A stretch of DNA of 64,000 nucleotides from an uncultured Bacilli bacterium (GTDB lineage: Bacteria > Bacillota_I > Bacilli_A > RF39 > UBA660), in the NCBI GenBank assembly GCA_934095845.1, contig CAKOKS010000002.1:62001-126000 (forward strand), given 5' to 3'. Shown in pieces: positions 34,616 to 43,731 of this stretch (positions are counted from its first letter, which is position 1; each line of letters starts with the position of its first letter). The notes below the pieces were generated by a model. It did no database searches. It was not told the origin of the DNA and worked only from the letters and a program-made list of their open reading frames with translations. Made by a program: the position numbers and the translations under genes.

Positions 34616-35869
34616 TTATTCATCTACTAATTTGATATTTACGCCTACACTTGATAGTTTTTCAACGATTCTTTCGTATCCTCTAAGCAAGTGTTCTATA
34701 TTTTGTATTTCAGTTGTGCCTTCTGCTATTAAACCAGCTACTAACATACTTGCTCCTGCTCGAAGATCTGTTGCTTTTACTTTTTTTCCTTTTAAAGGAG
34801 TTGGCCCAATTATAATTGCTTTTTTATCAAAAGCTTGAATTTTTGCTCCCATGGAGTTTAGATGCGGAATATGTCTTAATCTATTTTCATATATAGTTTC
34901 TTCAAATAAAGATTCTCCTTCACATTGAGTTAAGAAAGTTGACATTGGTTGACCTAAATCAGTTGGAAAACCTGGGTAAACTGTGGTTTTTACATTTACA
35001 GCTTTTAAGTGAGAAGATGCCGAAATACACATTTTGTTATCTTTTATTTCATAATTAACTCCACTTTCATGAAGTTTATCTAAAAGTGCTTCTAAATGAT
35101 TTTCTACAATGTTTTCTAAAACTAAGTTCTCACCTATTAAAGCACCTATTAACATATATGTTCCAGCTTCAATTCTATCTGGTATTACTTCTACAAATCC
35201 ATCACCTAAATTTTTAACTCCATTTATTTCTATTCTAGAAGTTCCTGCACCAAAAATACTTGCTCCCATGGAATTTAAGAAGGATGCAACATTAGCAATT
35301 TCTGGTTCTTTGGCTGCATTTTCAATAATTGTTTTTCCATCTGCAAGAGTTGATGCTAACATTATATTAATTGTTGCACCTACCGAAGGAAAATCTAAAT
35401 AAAAATATTCTCCCTTAAGGTGATCAGTTTTCATTTTAAATTCATCACCATCTGATTCAATATCTATTCCCATTTTTTTAAAAGATTTTATATGATAATC
35501 AATTGGTCTTGATCCAATAACACACCCACCTGGATAAGCAATTTCAGCATTATGGTATTTTCCAACTAAAGAACCCATAAAGTAATAAGAAGCTCTTAAT
35601 TTACTAGCATATTCTTCAGTAATTTTTTTGTTTTTAACATTTTTATTATCAATTGTAATGGTATCATTTTCAAAAGTTATAATAGAACCTAGTTCTTCCA
35701 TCATCTCTATTAGTATTCTAACATCTGATATATCAGGAACATTGGTAATAATACATTTACCATTTGTTAAAATACTTGCTGGAATAAGCGCAACTACAGA
35801 GTTTTTTGCTCCGCTTATTTTTATTGTACCACTTATTTTGTGACCACCTTCAATAACAAGTTTCTTCAT
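34616..35869 (-). CDS. murA: UDP-N-acetylglucosamine 1-carboxyvinyltransferase
   Basis: 417 aa. First committed step of murein synthesis; transfers enolpyruvate from PEP to UDP-GlcNAc. KISGAKNSVVALIPA near the start, catalytic Cys in YPGGCVIGSRPID (the fosfomycin target), DRIEAGTYM and YPGFPTDLGQP are present. The Cys means predicted fosfomycin sensitivity at this enzyme. ATG 35869 with CGGTGAATAG upstream. Confidence 0.96.
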   Translation of the reverse strand: MKKLVIEGGHKISGTIKISGAKNSVVALIPASILTNGKCIITNVPDISDVRILIEMMEELGSIITFENDTITIDNKNVKNKKITEEYASKLRASYYFMGSLVGKYHNAEIAYPGGCVIGSRPIDYHIKSFKKMGIDIESDGDEFKMKTDHLKGEYFYLDFPSVGATINIMLASTLADGKTIIENAAKEPEIANVASFLNSMGASIFGAGTSRIEINGVKNLGDGFVEVIPDRIEAGTYMLIGALIGENLVLENIVENHLEALLDKLHESGVNYEIKDNKMCISASSHLKAVNVKTTVYPGFPTDLGQPMSTFLTQCEGESLFEETIYENRLRHIPHLNSMGAKIQAFDKKAIIIGPTPLKGKKVKATDLRAGASMLVAGLIAEGTTEIQNIEHLLRGYERIVEKLSSVGVNIKLVDE

Positions 35870-35940
35870 CTATTCACCGTCCATTTGTTAACATAATTAT
35901 ATTATTAATGTATTTATTATTCAAGGTTTATATGACACGA

Positions 35941-35965
35941 AAAAAATCACATTATAGTGATTTTT
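35941..35965 (-). terminator. Terminator overlapping the spoIIR stop codon
   Basis: AAATCAC / GTGATTT stem with flanking A and T runs on both sides; works on minus for spoIIR. The stop codon TAA lies within the loop region. Confidence 0.7.
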
Positions 35966-36479
35966 GGTATTTATTCATTACTTCTTTTACTAAAGTAGTA
36001 TATTCAACTTCATCTTTATCTGTATCATCTATTAAACATAATGGAGGATATATTACGCACCACCAGTTCATTCCACTTGACTCACCTAATTTTAATACCA
36101 CCGAATCATAATAACCAGCATCATATTTTATTCCTTTATAATATTTAGTTGGAAAATAATTCTTGCCTATATTAAGTTCATAATTCATATTTATCTTATT
36201 TTCTAATAAATATTTATCGATTATCGAGGAAATATTAGACTTATTATTTAATAATTCTTCTTTTGCTTCAGCAGCTGAATTGCTATCTTTTATAAATTCA
36301 AATACTTTTTTATCTAAATACTTGCTTATTTTATTTTTTTCAAATATATCTTCATAAGTATTACTACTCGCAATTACTCTAAATCTAATAGATGCATCAG
36401 GTATAATTAATTCATCTTTATTATTTTTATTTATTAAAATTAACATTATTAAAGCCATTATTACTAAAACTTTTTTCAT
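35952..36479 (-). CDS. spoIIR: Stage II sporulation protein R
   Basis: 175 aa. Short signal/anchor (about 1-17), then IIPDASIRFRVIASSNTYEDI, the conserved SpoIIR core. Later, GMNWWCVIYPPLCLIDD matches the W-W-C-V-x-x-P-P-L-C motif. In Bacillus SpoIIR is secreted from the forespore to activate SpoIIGA and thus sigma-E. GAGGTG precedes ATG 36479; the in-frame GTG upstream belongs to the ribosome binding site. Lies after prmC as in Bacillus. Confidence 0.92.
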   Translation of the reverse strand: MKKVLVIMALIMLILINKNNKDELIIPDASIRFRVIASSNTYEDIFEKNKISKYLDKKVFEFIKDSNSAAEAKEELLNNKSNISSIIDKYLLENKINMNYELNIGKNYFPTKYYKGIKYDAGYYDSVVLKLGESSGMNWWCVIYPPLCLIDDTDKDEVEYTTLVKEVMNKYQKSL

Positions 36480-36521
36480 TTCATTCACCTCTATTACATA
36501 TATGAGGTAAATTTTTAAATT

Positions 36522-37322
36522 TTATTCATTTATTATAAATAAATATCTATCTTTTCCAGATAAATCTTTTTCAACTAGTATTTTTGCATCTTCAAAATAC
36601 TTTCTAGCATATTCTTTTAAAATATTTCCTTGAGTATATCCTATTTCAAAAGCAATTATATTTTTATCTTTTAAATTCTTTTTACAATTTTTTATTATTT
36701 CTTTATAAAAGAATAAACCATTATCTGGAGCATATAACGCAAGTTTTGGCTCATTATCTTTTACTATATCCATAATTTTTTCATCATAAGCAATATATGG
36801 TGGATTAGAAATAATGACATCATATTTTTTATTTATATTATCTAGTATATTACTCTCAATAAAGTTAATATCTACATTGTTATTCTTTGCATTAGCAATA
36901 GCAACTTTTAAAGCAGATGAAGAAATATCTGAAGCATCTACACTTGCATTAGTTAATTTCTTTAAAGTTATTGCTATACAACCAGATCCAGTACATAAAT
37001 CTAATATATCTATGTTTCCTTTAAAATATTTTTTTATATAGTTATATGTTTTTTCAACTAAAGTTTCAGTTTCAAATCTAGGTATTAAAACATTTTTATC
37101 TACGTTTATAATATTTCCATAAAAATCAGCATTACCAATGACATATTGTATTGGTTCTCCATCTATTACTCTTTTTATTTGTGATTCTAACTCTTCTAAT
37201 TCTTCTTTAGTTAATTCATGGTCATAATCTATATTGTCATCAAAAAAAGATGAAACTAATAATTTCACCAAATGTTCATCAATTTCTAATTTGTATTTAT
37301 TTATAAAATTATTTATCTTCAT
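36522..37322 (-). CDS. prmC: Release factor glutamine methyltransferase
   Basis: 266 aa. Methylates the Gln of the GGQ motif in RF1/RF2. DLCTGSGCIAITL is the AdoMet loop and ISNPPYIAYDE the catalytic NPPY. Same operon as prfA (its substrate), with the small membrane gene between them. Overlaps that gene by 14 bp. Confidence 0.95.
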   Translation of the reverse strand: MKINNFINKYKLEIDEHLVKLLVSSFFDDNIDYDHELTKEELEELESQIKRVIDGEPIQYVIGNADFYGNIINVDKNVLIPRFETETLVEKTYNYIKKYFKGNIDILDLCTGSGCIAITLKKLTNASVDASDISSSALKVAIANAKNNNVDINFIESNILDNINKKYDVIISNPPYIAYDEKIMDIVKDNEPKLALYAPDNGLFFYKEIIKNCKKNLKDKNIIAFEIGYTQGNILKEYARKYFEDAKILVEKDLSGKDRYLFIINE

Positions 37323-37875
37323 TTTTTTCCTTATGAACTAATTCTAATTTTTTAGGTTTTAATTCAGTGTTTTTTTCTTCAGAAAAATATTTTTGTTCTA
37401 TTTCAGTTGTATATTTTTTTACTAAATCTTCATATTTAGCACGAGTTTTTTCATCCATTCTAGAAACTATATTCTCTTTTGTTCTTCTTATTTGTTTAGA
37501 CCATTCATATTGATGTACATTTTTTGATAGTTCCAAATAATCTAAATCTGTAATTAAATTTGGATGTCTTTTACCTAATTCGTCTTTTACGCGTCCCTCG
37601 TTAGTAGCAATTTTAATTATTGCATCTACAAACATAGCGCCTATTGCAACAAAAAATAAAGGTGTTGGAATACTTAATGGTACAAATATATTTAAAATAG
37701 CAAGTACAGTTACAATAAAACTAACAAATGTAACTTTATAAACATTTCTTTCTAAATTAAATTTACTATGTTTATTTTCTTTTAAATCTGTATATTCATC
37801 TAATAGATTTCTATATATAGAATAATTATTTTCTTCAATATCTATATTAATTTTATTTTTATTTCTTTTCTTCAT
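37309..37875 (-). CDS. Unidentified membrane protein between prfA and prmC
   Basis: 188 aa. Hydrophilic N-terminus, two transmembrane helices (about 48-90), then a long charged, probably coiled C-terminal tail rich in Lys and Glu. No family recognised. Its place inside the prfA-prmC operon with a 14-bp overlap argues for a conserved co-expressed role, which I cannot name. Confidence 0.55.
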   Translation of the reverse strand: MKKRNKNKINIDIEENNYSIYRNLLDEYTDLKENKHSKFNLERNVYKVTFVSFIVTVLAILNIFVPLSIPTPLFFVAIGAMFVDAIIKIATNEGRVKDELGKRHPNLITDLDYLELSKNVHQYEWSKQIRRTKENIVSRMDEKTRAKYEDLVKKYTTEIEQKYFSEEKNTELKPKKLELVHKEKNEDK

Positions 37876-37903
37876 ATTTCCCCCTATATACTTTAATTAT
37901 TTT

Positions 37904-38959
37904 TTATTGATTTTCTAGTTTTCTTCTTTGATCTTCAGTTATTAATGCATCAATTATTGCATCAAGATCACCATCCATTACACGATCTAAGTTCATTACT
38001 GAGAAACCTATACGATGATCAGTTACTCTATTTTGTGGATAGTTATATGTTCTTATTTTTTCTGAACGATCTCCAGTACCAATTTTGTTTCTTCTATCTT
38101 GGCCTTCTGCTTCTTCTTTTTCACGTAATTTTAAGTCATATAAACGTGTTTTCATTATTTGAATAGCTTTTTCTTTGTTTCTTATTTGGCTTCGTTCTGT
38201 TTGACTATAAACGATTATTCCAGTTGGAATATGTGTAAGTCTTACAGCTGAGTCAGTTGTGTTAACTCCTTGTCCACCACATCCACTTGAACGTGTAATA
38301 TCTACTCTTATTTCATTCATATCTAATTCGTAGTCGAATTCTTCAGCTTCTGGCATTACTGCTACAGTTGCTGTAGATGTTTGAATTCTTCCTTGAGATT
38401 CTGTTTCAGGAACTCTTTGTACACGATGGGATCCACTTTCAAATTTTAGTTTTGAATAAACATTTTCTCCTTTTATCATGAACTCAATTTGAGAATATCC
38501 TCCTGCTGTTCCTTCAACAGCATTAGTTACTTCAGTTTTCCATCCTTGTTTTTCAGCATATCTAGAATACATTCTAAATAAATCTCCAGCAAAGATATTA
38601 GCTTCATCTCCACCAGCTGCTCCACGAATTTCCATAATAATATTTTTTCCATCATTTTCGTCTTTTGGAATTAATAAAAGTTCTAATTCATGTTCTAAGT
38701 TAGTTAATTTTTCAGTATTTTCTTCTAATTCTATTTGAGCTAAATCTCCTAAATCAGGGTCATTAACTAATGATTTAGCTTCTTTAATGGAATTATTTAC
38801 ATCTTGATATTCTTGATATTTATTAACTATTGTTTCTAAATCGCTTTTTTCTTTAGAAAGACTTTTCATTTTTGAATAATCATTTAAAACTTCTGGCTTT
38901 AATAGTTCTTCTTCAATTTCTTTATATCTTTCTTTAATAATATTTAATCTTTCAATCAT
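37904..38959 (-). CDS. prfA: Peptide chain release factor 1
   Basis: 351 aa. Reads UAA and UAG stop codons. EIRGAAGGDEANIFAGDLFRM leads domain 2, and SSGCGGQGVNTTDSAVRLTH has the GGQ that triggers peptide release. PETESQGRIQTSTATVAVMP precedes it. First of prfA-TM gene-prmC, 11 bp after rpoE. Confidence 0.97.
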   Translation of the reverse strand: MIERLNIIKERYKEIEEELLKPEVLNDYSKMKSLSKEKSDLETIVNKYQEYQDVNNSIKEAKSLVNDPDLGDLAQIELEENTEKLTNLEHELELLLIPKDENDGKNIIMEIRGAAGGDEANIFAGDLFRMYSRYAEKQGWKTEVTNAVEGTAGGYSQIEFMIKGENVYSKLKFESGSHRVQRVPETESQGRIQTSTATVAVMPEAEEFDYELDMNEIRVDITRSSGCGGQGVNTTDSAVRLTHIPTGIIVYSQTERSQIRNKEKAIQIMKTRLYDLKLREKEEAEGQDRRNKIGTGDRSEKIRTYNYPQNRVTDHRIGFSVMNLDRVMDGDLDAIIDALITEDQRRKLENQ

Positions 38960-38970
38960 TTTTTCACCTT

Positions 38971-39402
38971 TTACATTGAATCTGTTTCTTCGGCATCATC
39001 AATTATAACTAAATCCTTTAAATCATCTTCTTCATCGTCATCATCAACAACTGTTTCATCATAGTTAACTTCATCTTCAGATTCTTCTTCATCTAATACT
39101 TCTTCATCAACTACAATTTCTTCATCATCATCTGAATCAATTACTACTTTTTTAGTATGATTATCTGATAAATCCCAGAAACCTTTTTCTAACATTATAA
39201 ATCTTTTATCTGTAGCAAGTAATTGGAAAAAATCAGCTATTTTACTTTCAAAGTATGATTCTGGTAAATGCATTACATCAATAACTGTTTTAAACAATTC
39301 TTGAATAGTCATCTTACTTCCATTTTCTTTTAATATTACATAAGCAACATCTGTATGAGACATTGTTTCTAATTCTTCATCACTTATTTTTATTGTTTTC
39401 AT
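38971..39402 (-). CDS. rpoE: RNA polymerase delta subunit
   Basis: 143 aa. N-terminal HARE-HTH domain (MSHTDVAYVILKE, KMTIQELFKTVID, FFQLLATDKRFIMLEKGFWDL), followed by a long Asp/Glu-rich disordered tail. Binds RNA polymerase in Bacillota and helps recycling. AAGGAGG before ATG 39402 fixes the start. Confidence 0.95.
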   Translation of the reverse strand: MKTIKISDEELETMSHTDVAYVILKENGSKMTIQELFKTVIDVMHLPESYFESKIADFFQLLATDKRFIMLEKGFWDLSDNHTKKVVIDSDDDEEIVVDEEVLDEEESEDEVNYDETVVDDDDEEDDLKDLVIIDDAEETDSM

Positions 39403-39514
39403 ATTTTCCTCCTTAATATTCATTTGCATTATATGCAAGAACATAATAATTTGTCATTAATACTTAAAACAATAATAATTTTATCATATAATTATTGCTT
39501 GTCAATATAAATAA

Positions 39515-39850
39515 TTAATATTCTATATTTATACATTTATTAACCATTTTATTTTCTTCTATCATATATCTAATATTTATATTATTTTTGCTCTTTTTTA
39601 TTATTACTTCTGAGATAGGAATATCAAAACTTAAGTTATTTTCTTTTAAAGTTATTATAAAATTATTGTTCTTAAAATCCATTATTAAAGTGTTTTCATC
39701 TTTTTTTGTAAGTTTATCATTTTCTATATCATATTCAAATATTATACTATCTATTTTAAATTTTATAACATTATCTTTTATATAATATGATTCTTCACGA
39801 TTAATAATCGTTTCTTCTTCACTTTTAAGTGTAAATTTAAGCTTTTCCAT
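39515..39850 (-). CDS. YwiB/DUF1934-like small beta-rich protein
   Basis: 111 aa, made almost entirely of alternating hydrophobic strands, as in the lipocalin-like DUF1934 family. The family link rests mainly on size, strand pattern (YYIKDNVIKFKID, FIITLKENNLSFDIPI, NINIRYMIEE) and position next to rpoE, where Bacillus has ywiB close by. Function unknown. Confidence 0.5.
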   Translation of the reverse strand: MEKLKFTLKSEEETIINREESYYIKDNVIKFKIDSIIFEYDIENDKLTKKDENTLIMDFKNNNFIITLKENNLSFDIPISEVIIKKSKNNINIRYMIEENKMVNKCINIEY

Positions 39851-39923
39851 AAATTATTCCCTCACTTGGCGTTATTTTATCATAATTTTTTAAATTTGTC
39901 TCATTATAATAAAAGGTGATGAA

Positions 39924-41840
39924 ATGAAGCAATTAAAAAACATATTTAAAATTGGTATTTTTCTTTTCATCAGTATCATTGTTGTCATTATTGGAATATA
40001 TGTTTATTCATATTTTATGCCTGCTATGACACTTAATTCAGCAAATTCTTATTATTTATATGATAATAAAGATAATTTAGTATATCAAGGTAGTAATAAA
40101 AGTGAATGGGTATCATTAAGTGAAATAGATCCAGAATTTTTAAAATACATTGTATCAGTAGAAGATCAACATTTTTATCATCATTTGGGTTTTGACATAG
40201 CTAGAATTGCTAAAACTTTAGTAACAAATATTAAATCAGGTAAAATTCTTGCTGGAGCATCATCTATAAGTCAACAATATGTTAAGAACTTGTATTTAAC
40301 TTTTGATCAAACTTGGGAAAGAAAGATTGAAGAAGCTTTTCTAACAGTAAAACTAGAAACTCATTATTCTAAAGATGAAATATTAGAAGGTTATTTAAAC
40401 ACGATTTACTTTGGTCAAGGTATTTATGGGATAAAAAGTGCAGCTAATTATTATTTTAATAAAGATCCAAATAATTTAACTAAGGAAGAAGCTATAATAT
40501 TATCAGGTATTCCAAAAAGTCCGAATAATTATAATCCTATTTCCAATATGGAAGCTTGTATGAAAAGAGTAAATGTTGTAAAAGAGGTACTTATTAACAA
40601 TAAAACTATATCTAAAGAAGATGCAGACAGTTTAAATTTTGATAATTTAAATTTATATGGTCAAAAACAAAACAACAATTTAACAACTTTAATGTATTAT
40701 CAAGATGCTGTTATGGATGAACTAAATAAAATAGAATCAATTCCTGATTCAATAATTAATTCTGGAGGAATAAGAATATTTACAAACTTAGATATGGATA
40801 CTCAAAAAGCAATGGATACAGCTATTAAAGAAAAAACTAAAGAAGATGATAATCAAGTAGCTGGAATTGTAGTTGATCCAAGAAATGGTAAAATTGTTGC
40901 TTTATCAGGTGGTAAAGATTATTCTAAAAGTCAATATAACCGTGTTTTAAAATCAAAAAGACAAGTTGGGTCAACAATTAAACCTTTTTTATATTATTCT
41001 GCATTAGAAAGTGGTATGACTGAAGCAAGTACATTTAAATCGGAAAAAACTTCTTTTGTATTTCAAGAAAATAAAATATATAATCCAACTAATTATGGAA
41101 ATAAGTATGCAAATAAAGAAATAACTATGAGTCAAGCTCTTGCTTATTCAGATAATATATATGCCGTGAAAACTCATTTATTTTTAGGAGAGAATAGCCT
41201 TGTTAATACATTAAAGAAATGTGGTTTAAAAGAAAGTTTAGCAGCAAATCCTTCTCTTGCTCTTGGTGCTAGTGAAATAAATATGTTAGATTATGCAACT
41301 GCATATAATACCCTTGCAAGTGGTGGTATTAAAAGAGAGTTATATTTTATTAATAAAATTGAGGATGCGAGTGGAAATGTTTTATATATTCATAAAAATC
41401 AAGAAGAAAAAGTTTTAAATGATGATTCTTTATATATTCTAAATGAAATGATGCGTAACACTTATAATTATAATTATGTTGATTATAATTCTCCAACTGT
41501 TTTATATTTAAATGGTAAATTAAATCAAAAATATGCTTTGAAAAGTGGTACAACTGATAACGATTACTGGATAAGTGGTTATAATAAAAATGTTTTATCT
41601 ATTATATGGGCTGGTAATGATGAAAATAAAGATGTACCAAAGAGTTATTCTAAAACTATTAAAGATATTTGGTTAAACTCTGTTAATGCTTATACTGAAG
41701 ATATTATAGATGATGAATGGTATACCAAACCTGATAATGTAATAGCAATTCCAATGAATCCTAAAACTGGTAAATATGATGTTAAATCAAAAGAGTTATT
41801 TTATTTCGTTGATGGAACACAGAGTCCTTATATAAATTAA
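39924..41840 (+). CDS. Class A penicillin-binding protein
   Basis: 638 aa bifunctional peptidoglycan synthase. Transmembrane anchor (about 8-31). Glycosyltransferase: EDQHFYHHLGFD with catalytic Glu, GASSISQQYVKNLYL, ETHYSKDEILEGYLN. Transpeptidase: VGSTIKPFLY (SxxK), YSDN (SxN), LKSGTTDNDYW (KSGT). PBP1a type; shorter than Bacillus PonA because it lacks a long C-terminal tail. ATG with AAAGGTG upstream. Confidence 0.94.
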   Translation: MKQLKNIFKIGIFLFISIIVVIIGIYVYSYFMPAMTLNSANSYYLYDNKDNLVYQGSNKSEWVSLSEIDPEFLKYIVSVEDQHFYHHLGFDIARIAKTLVTNIKSGKILAGASSISQQYVKNLYLTFDQTWERKIEEAFLTVKLETHYSKDEILEGYLNTIYFGQGIYGIKSAANYYFNKDPNNLTKEEAIILSGIPKSPNNYNPISNMEACMKRVNVVKEVLINNKTISKEDADSLNFDNLNLYGQKQNNNLTTLMYYQDAVMDELNKIESIPDSIINSGGIRIFTNLDMDTQKAMDTAIKEKTKEDDNQVAGIVVDPRNGKIVALSGGKDYSKSQYNRVLKSKRQVGSTIKPFLYYSALESGMTEASTFKSEKTSFVFQENKIYNPTNYGNKYANKEITMSQALAYSDNIYAVKTHLFLGENSLVNTLKKCGLKESLAANPSLALGASEINMLDYATAYNTLASGGIKRELYFINKIEDASGNVLYIHKNQEEKVLNDDSLYILNEMMRNTYNYNYVDYNSPTVLYLNGKLNQKYALKSGTTDNDYWISGYNKNVLSIIWAGNDENKDVPKSYSKTIKDIWLNSVNAYTEDIIDDEWYTKPDNVIAIPMNPKTGKYDVKSKELFYFVDGTQSPYIN

Positions 41841-41868
41841 AAAACGACAACTATTGCTTGTCGTTTTT
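41839..41868. terminator. Bidirectional terminator between the PBP and noc
   Basis: Stem AAAACGACAA / TTGTCGTTTT with T-runs on both strands. It serves both converging genes and covers the noc stop codon. Confidence 0.85.
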
Positions 41869-42969
41869 GTCCACTTTAATAACTATTTGATATATATCTC
41901 CAAAATCAAATTCTTCAAATTTTACTTTTTGTTTTCTTTTATTTGCAAGACCAATTATTTTCTTTAATTCACTTTCAATTTCTTCACTTGTATCAACAAC
42001 TGGTTCATGATAAGTAACAACTGGTGTTTCTTCCTTCTTAACTTCTTCAGGTTGTTCCTCTTCTTCATCAATATCTATTACATCTAAATCTTCAAGCAAC
42101 GGATTTGTTAGTGATTCATTTCTAAATGGATTTATTATCATTGATGGATCAGGATTCATATTTACAGTTTCATTTTCTAAGTTGTTGAAAAATAATGACT
42201 TTTTAACATTATTTTTATTAGAAAAATCACTTGTATATGAATAATTAGCTTCTTCTTCATTAACTGGTTCAATATCATTAGAATTATTTATTATATTATT
42301 AACATTAACATCTATTTGGCTGTTAGCGTTTATTCCACCAGTTACGTTAGAATTTTTTTGATAACTCATTAGTATTTCTTGAATTTCATCATCAAGCCTT
42401 TTAACAGTCCATCTTTCATTAATGATTCTATTTAATAGCTCAACTTGTTTTAATTTATCAGTTACTTTAAGTAAGCTTCTTGCATGTCTTTCACTTATTT
42501 TTTCTTTCATTAAGGCATCTTGAACTTGAGGATCAAGACTTAATAATCTTATTTTATTAGCAAGTGTAGATTGGCTAGTTCCAAGTCTTTTTGCTAATTG
42601 ATCTTGAGTTACATATTTACGATCTAAAAGCTTTTTATATGATTTTGCTTCTTCTATTGCTGATAAGTTTCTTCTATGTGTATTTTCAATAATAGCAACT
42701 TCGGCTGATTCATTATCATCTAAATCAGTTATTATAGCAGGAACAGATGTAAGTCCAGCAAGTTCAGCAGCTTTAAATCTTCTTTCTCCAGCAATTATTT
42801 CAAATTTGTTACCTACTCTTCTTAATACTAAAGGTTGGATAATTCCATGTTCCTTTATTGATTGAGCTAATTCATCTAAGCCTTCTTCAGAAAATACAAG
42901 TCTTGGTTGAAATCTATTTGGTATTATTTCATCCATATTTATTAATTGTATTTGAGATTCCATTTTCAT
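41851..42969 (-). CDS. noc: Noc-like ParB-family nucleoid occlusion protein
   Basis: About 372 aa. ParB/Srx CTPase domain with GERRFKAAELAG, then an HTH (GTSQSTLANKIRLL...KEKISERHARSLL). The specificity positions read Q (SQST), K (ANK), K (EK) and R (ERHA), the Noc combination rather than the ParB one. A perfect Noc site lies in dnaX. It lacks the extra N-terminal residues that form Bacillus Noc's membrane-binding helix, and has a long Asn/Glu-rich linker (about 205-320), making it 90 aa longer. Gene order rsmG-noc matches Bacillus. ATG 42969 after CGGTGA. Confidence 0.82.
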   Translation of the reverse strand: MKMESQIQLINMDEIIPNRFQPRLVFSEEGLDELAQSIKEHGIIQPLVLRRVGNKFEIIAGERRFKAAELAGLTSVPAIITDLDDNESAEVAIIENTHRRNLSAIEEAKSYKKLLDRKYVTQDQLAKRLGTSQSTLANKIRLLSLDPQVQDALMKEKISERHARSLLKVTDKLKQVELLNRIINERWTVKRLDDEIQEILMSYQKNSNVTGGINANSQIDVNVNNIINNSNDIEPVNEEEANYSYTSDFSNKNNVKKSLFFNNLENETVNMNPDPSMIINPFRNESLTNPLLEDLDVIDIDEEEEQPEEVKKEETPVVTYHEPVVDTSEEIESELKKIIGLANKRKQKVKFEEFDFGDIYQIVIKVDKNDKQ

Positions 42970-43008
42970 TCTATTCACCGTACCAACCTATTTTATTCTA
43001 TATTTATA

Positions 43009-43731
43009 TTACTTTATTTTTGTCTTTTTTTCAACTATTCTTTTTATTTGTGAATAATTTCTAGGATACTTATTTGGAGTTTCACTTACCTTTTCAATTA
43101 ATATTATATTACGTGTAGAATTTTCTTTAATTAGTTCATAATTAAAGATATTTTTTATATTTCCACCAAGAATTTTTATTATTTCTTTTGATCTATTTAA
43201 TTCATCATCAATTTTACCTTTTAAAGGAATAAAGTAACCTCCTATTTTTAAGAAAGGTATACTTAATTCAGATAAAATTTCTAAATCACTTACGGCACGT
43301 GAAGTTACCACATCAAATTTTTGTCTTTCATAATTTATATACTCTTCTGCTCTTTCATGAACTGTTTTTATATTTTTTATGTTTATTTTTTCAGCTAATA
43401 ACTCTAAAAATTTTAATTTTTTATTATTAGAATCAAGTAATGTAACTTCTACTTCTGGATGCATTATTGCTAAAATCATACCTGGGAATCCTGCTCCAGT
43501 TCCAATATCTAAAATACGTTTGGTATTTTTAAAATCAAAATAATGCTCTAACATTAAAGAATCAAAAAAGTGTTTTAAAAGAATACTTTCATAGTCTTTA
43601 ATTGCTGTTAAATTAGTATGTTCATTATACTCAATTAAAAAATTTATATAAGTATCAAATTTGTTCATAGTCTCTTCTGTTATATTAATACCTAGTTTTT
43701 TAGTTTCTTCAATAAATTCTTCTCTATTCAT
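43009..43731 (-). CDS. rsmG: 16S rRNA (guanine-527-N7) methyltransferase
   Basis: 240 aa. ILDIGTGAGFPGMILAI is the AdoMet loop; EHTNLTAI and TSRAVSDLEILSELSIPFL are family-typical. Overlaps mnmG by 8 bp in the standard mnmE-mnmG-rsmG run beside the origin. Confidence 0.95.
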   Translation of the reverse strand: MNREEFIEETKKLGINITEETMNKFDTYINFLIEYNEHTNLTAIKDYESILLKHFFDSLMLEHYFDFKNTKRILDIGTGAGFPGMILAIMHPEVEVTLLDSNNKKLKFLELLAEKINIKNIKTVHERAEEYINYERQKFDVVTSRAVSDLEILSELSIPFLKIGGYFIPLKGKIDDELNRSKEIIKILGGNIKNIFNYELIKENSTRNIILIEKVSETPNKYPRNYSQIKRIVEKKTKIK

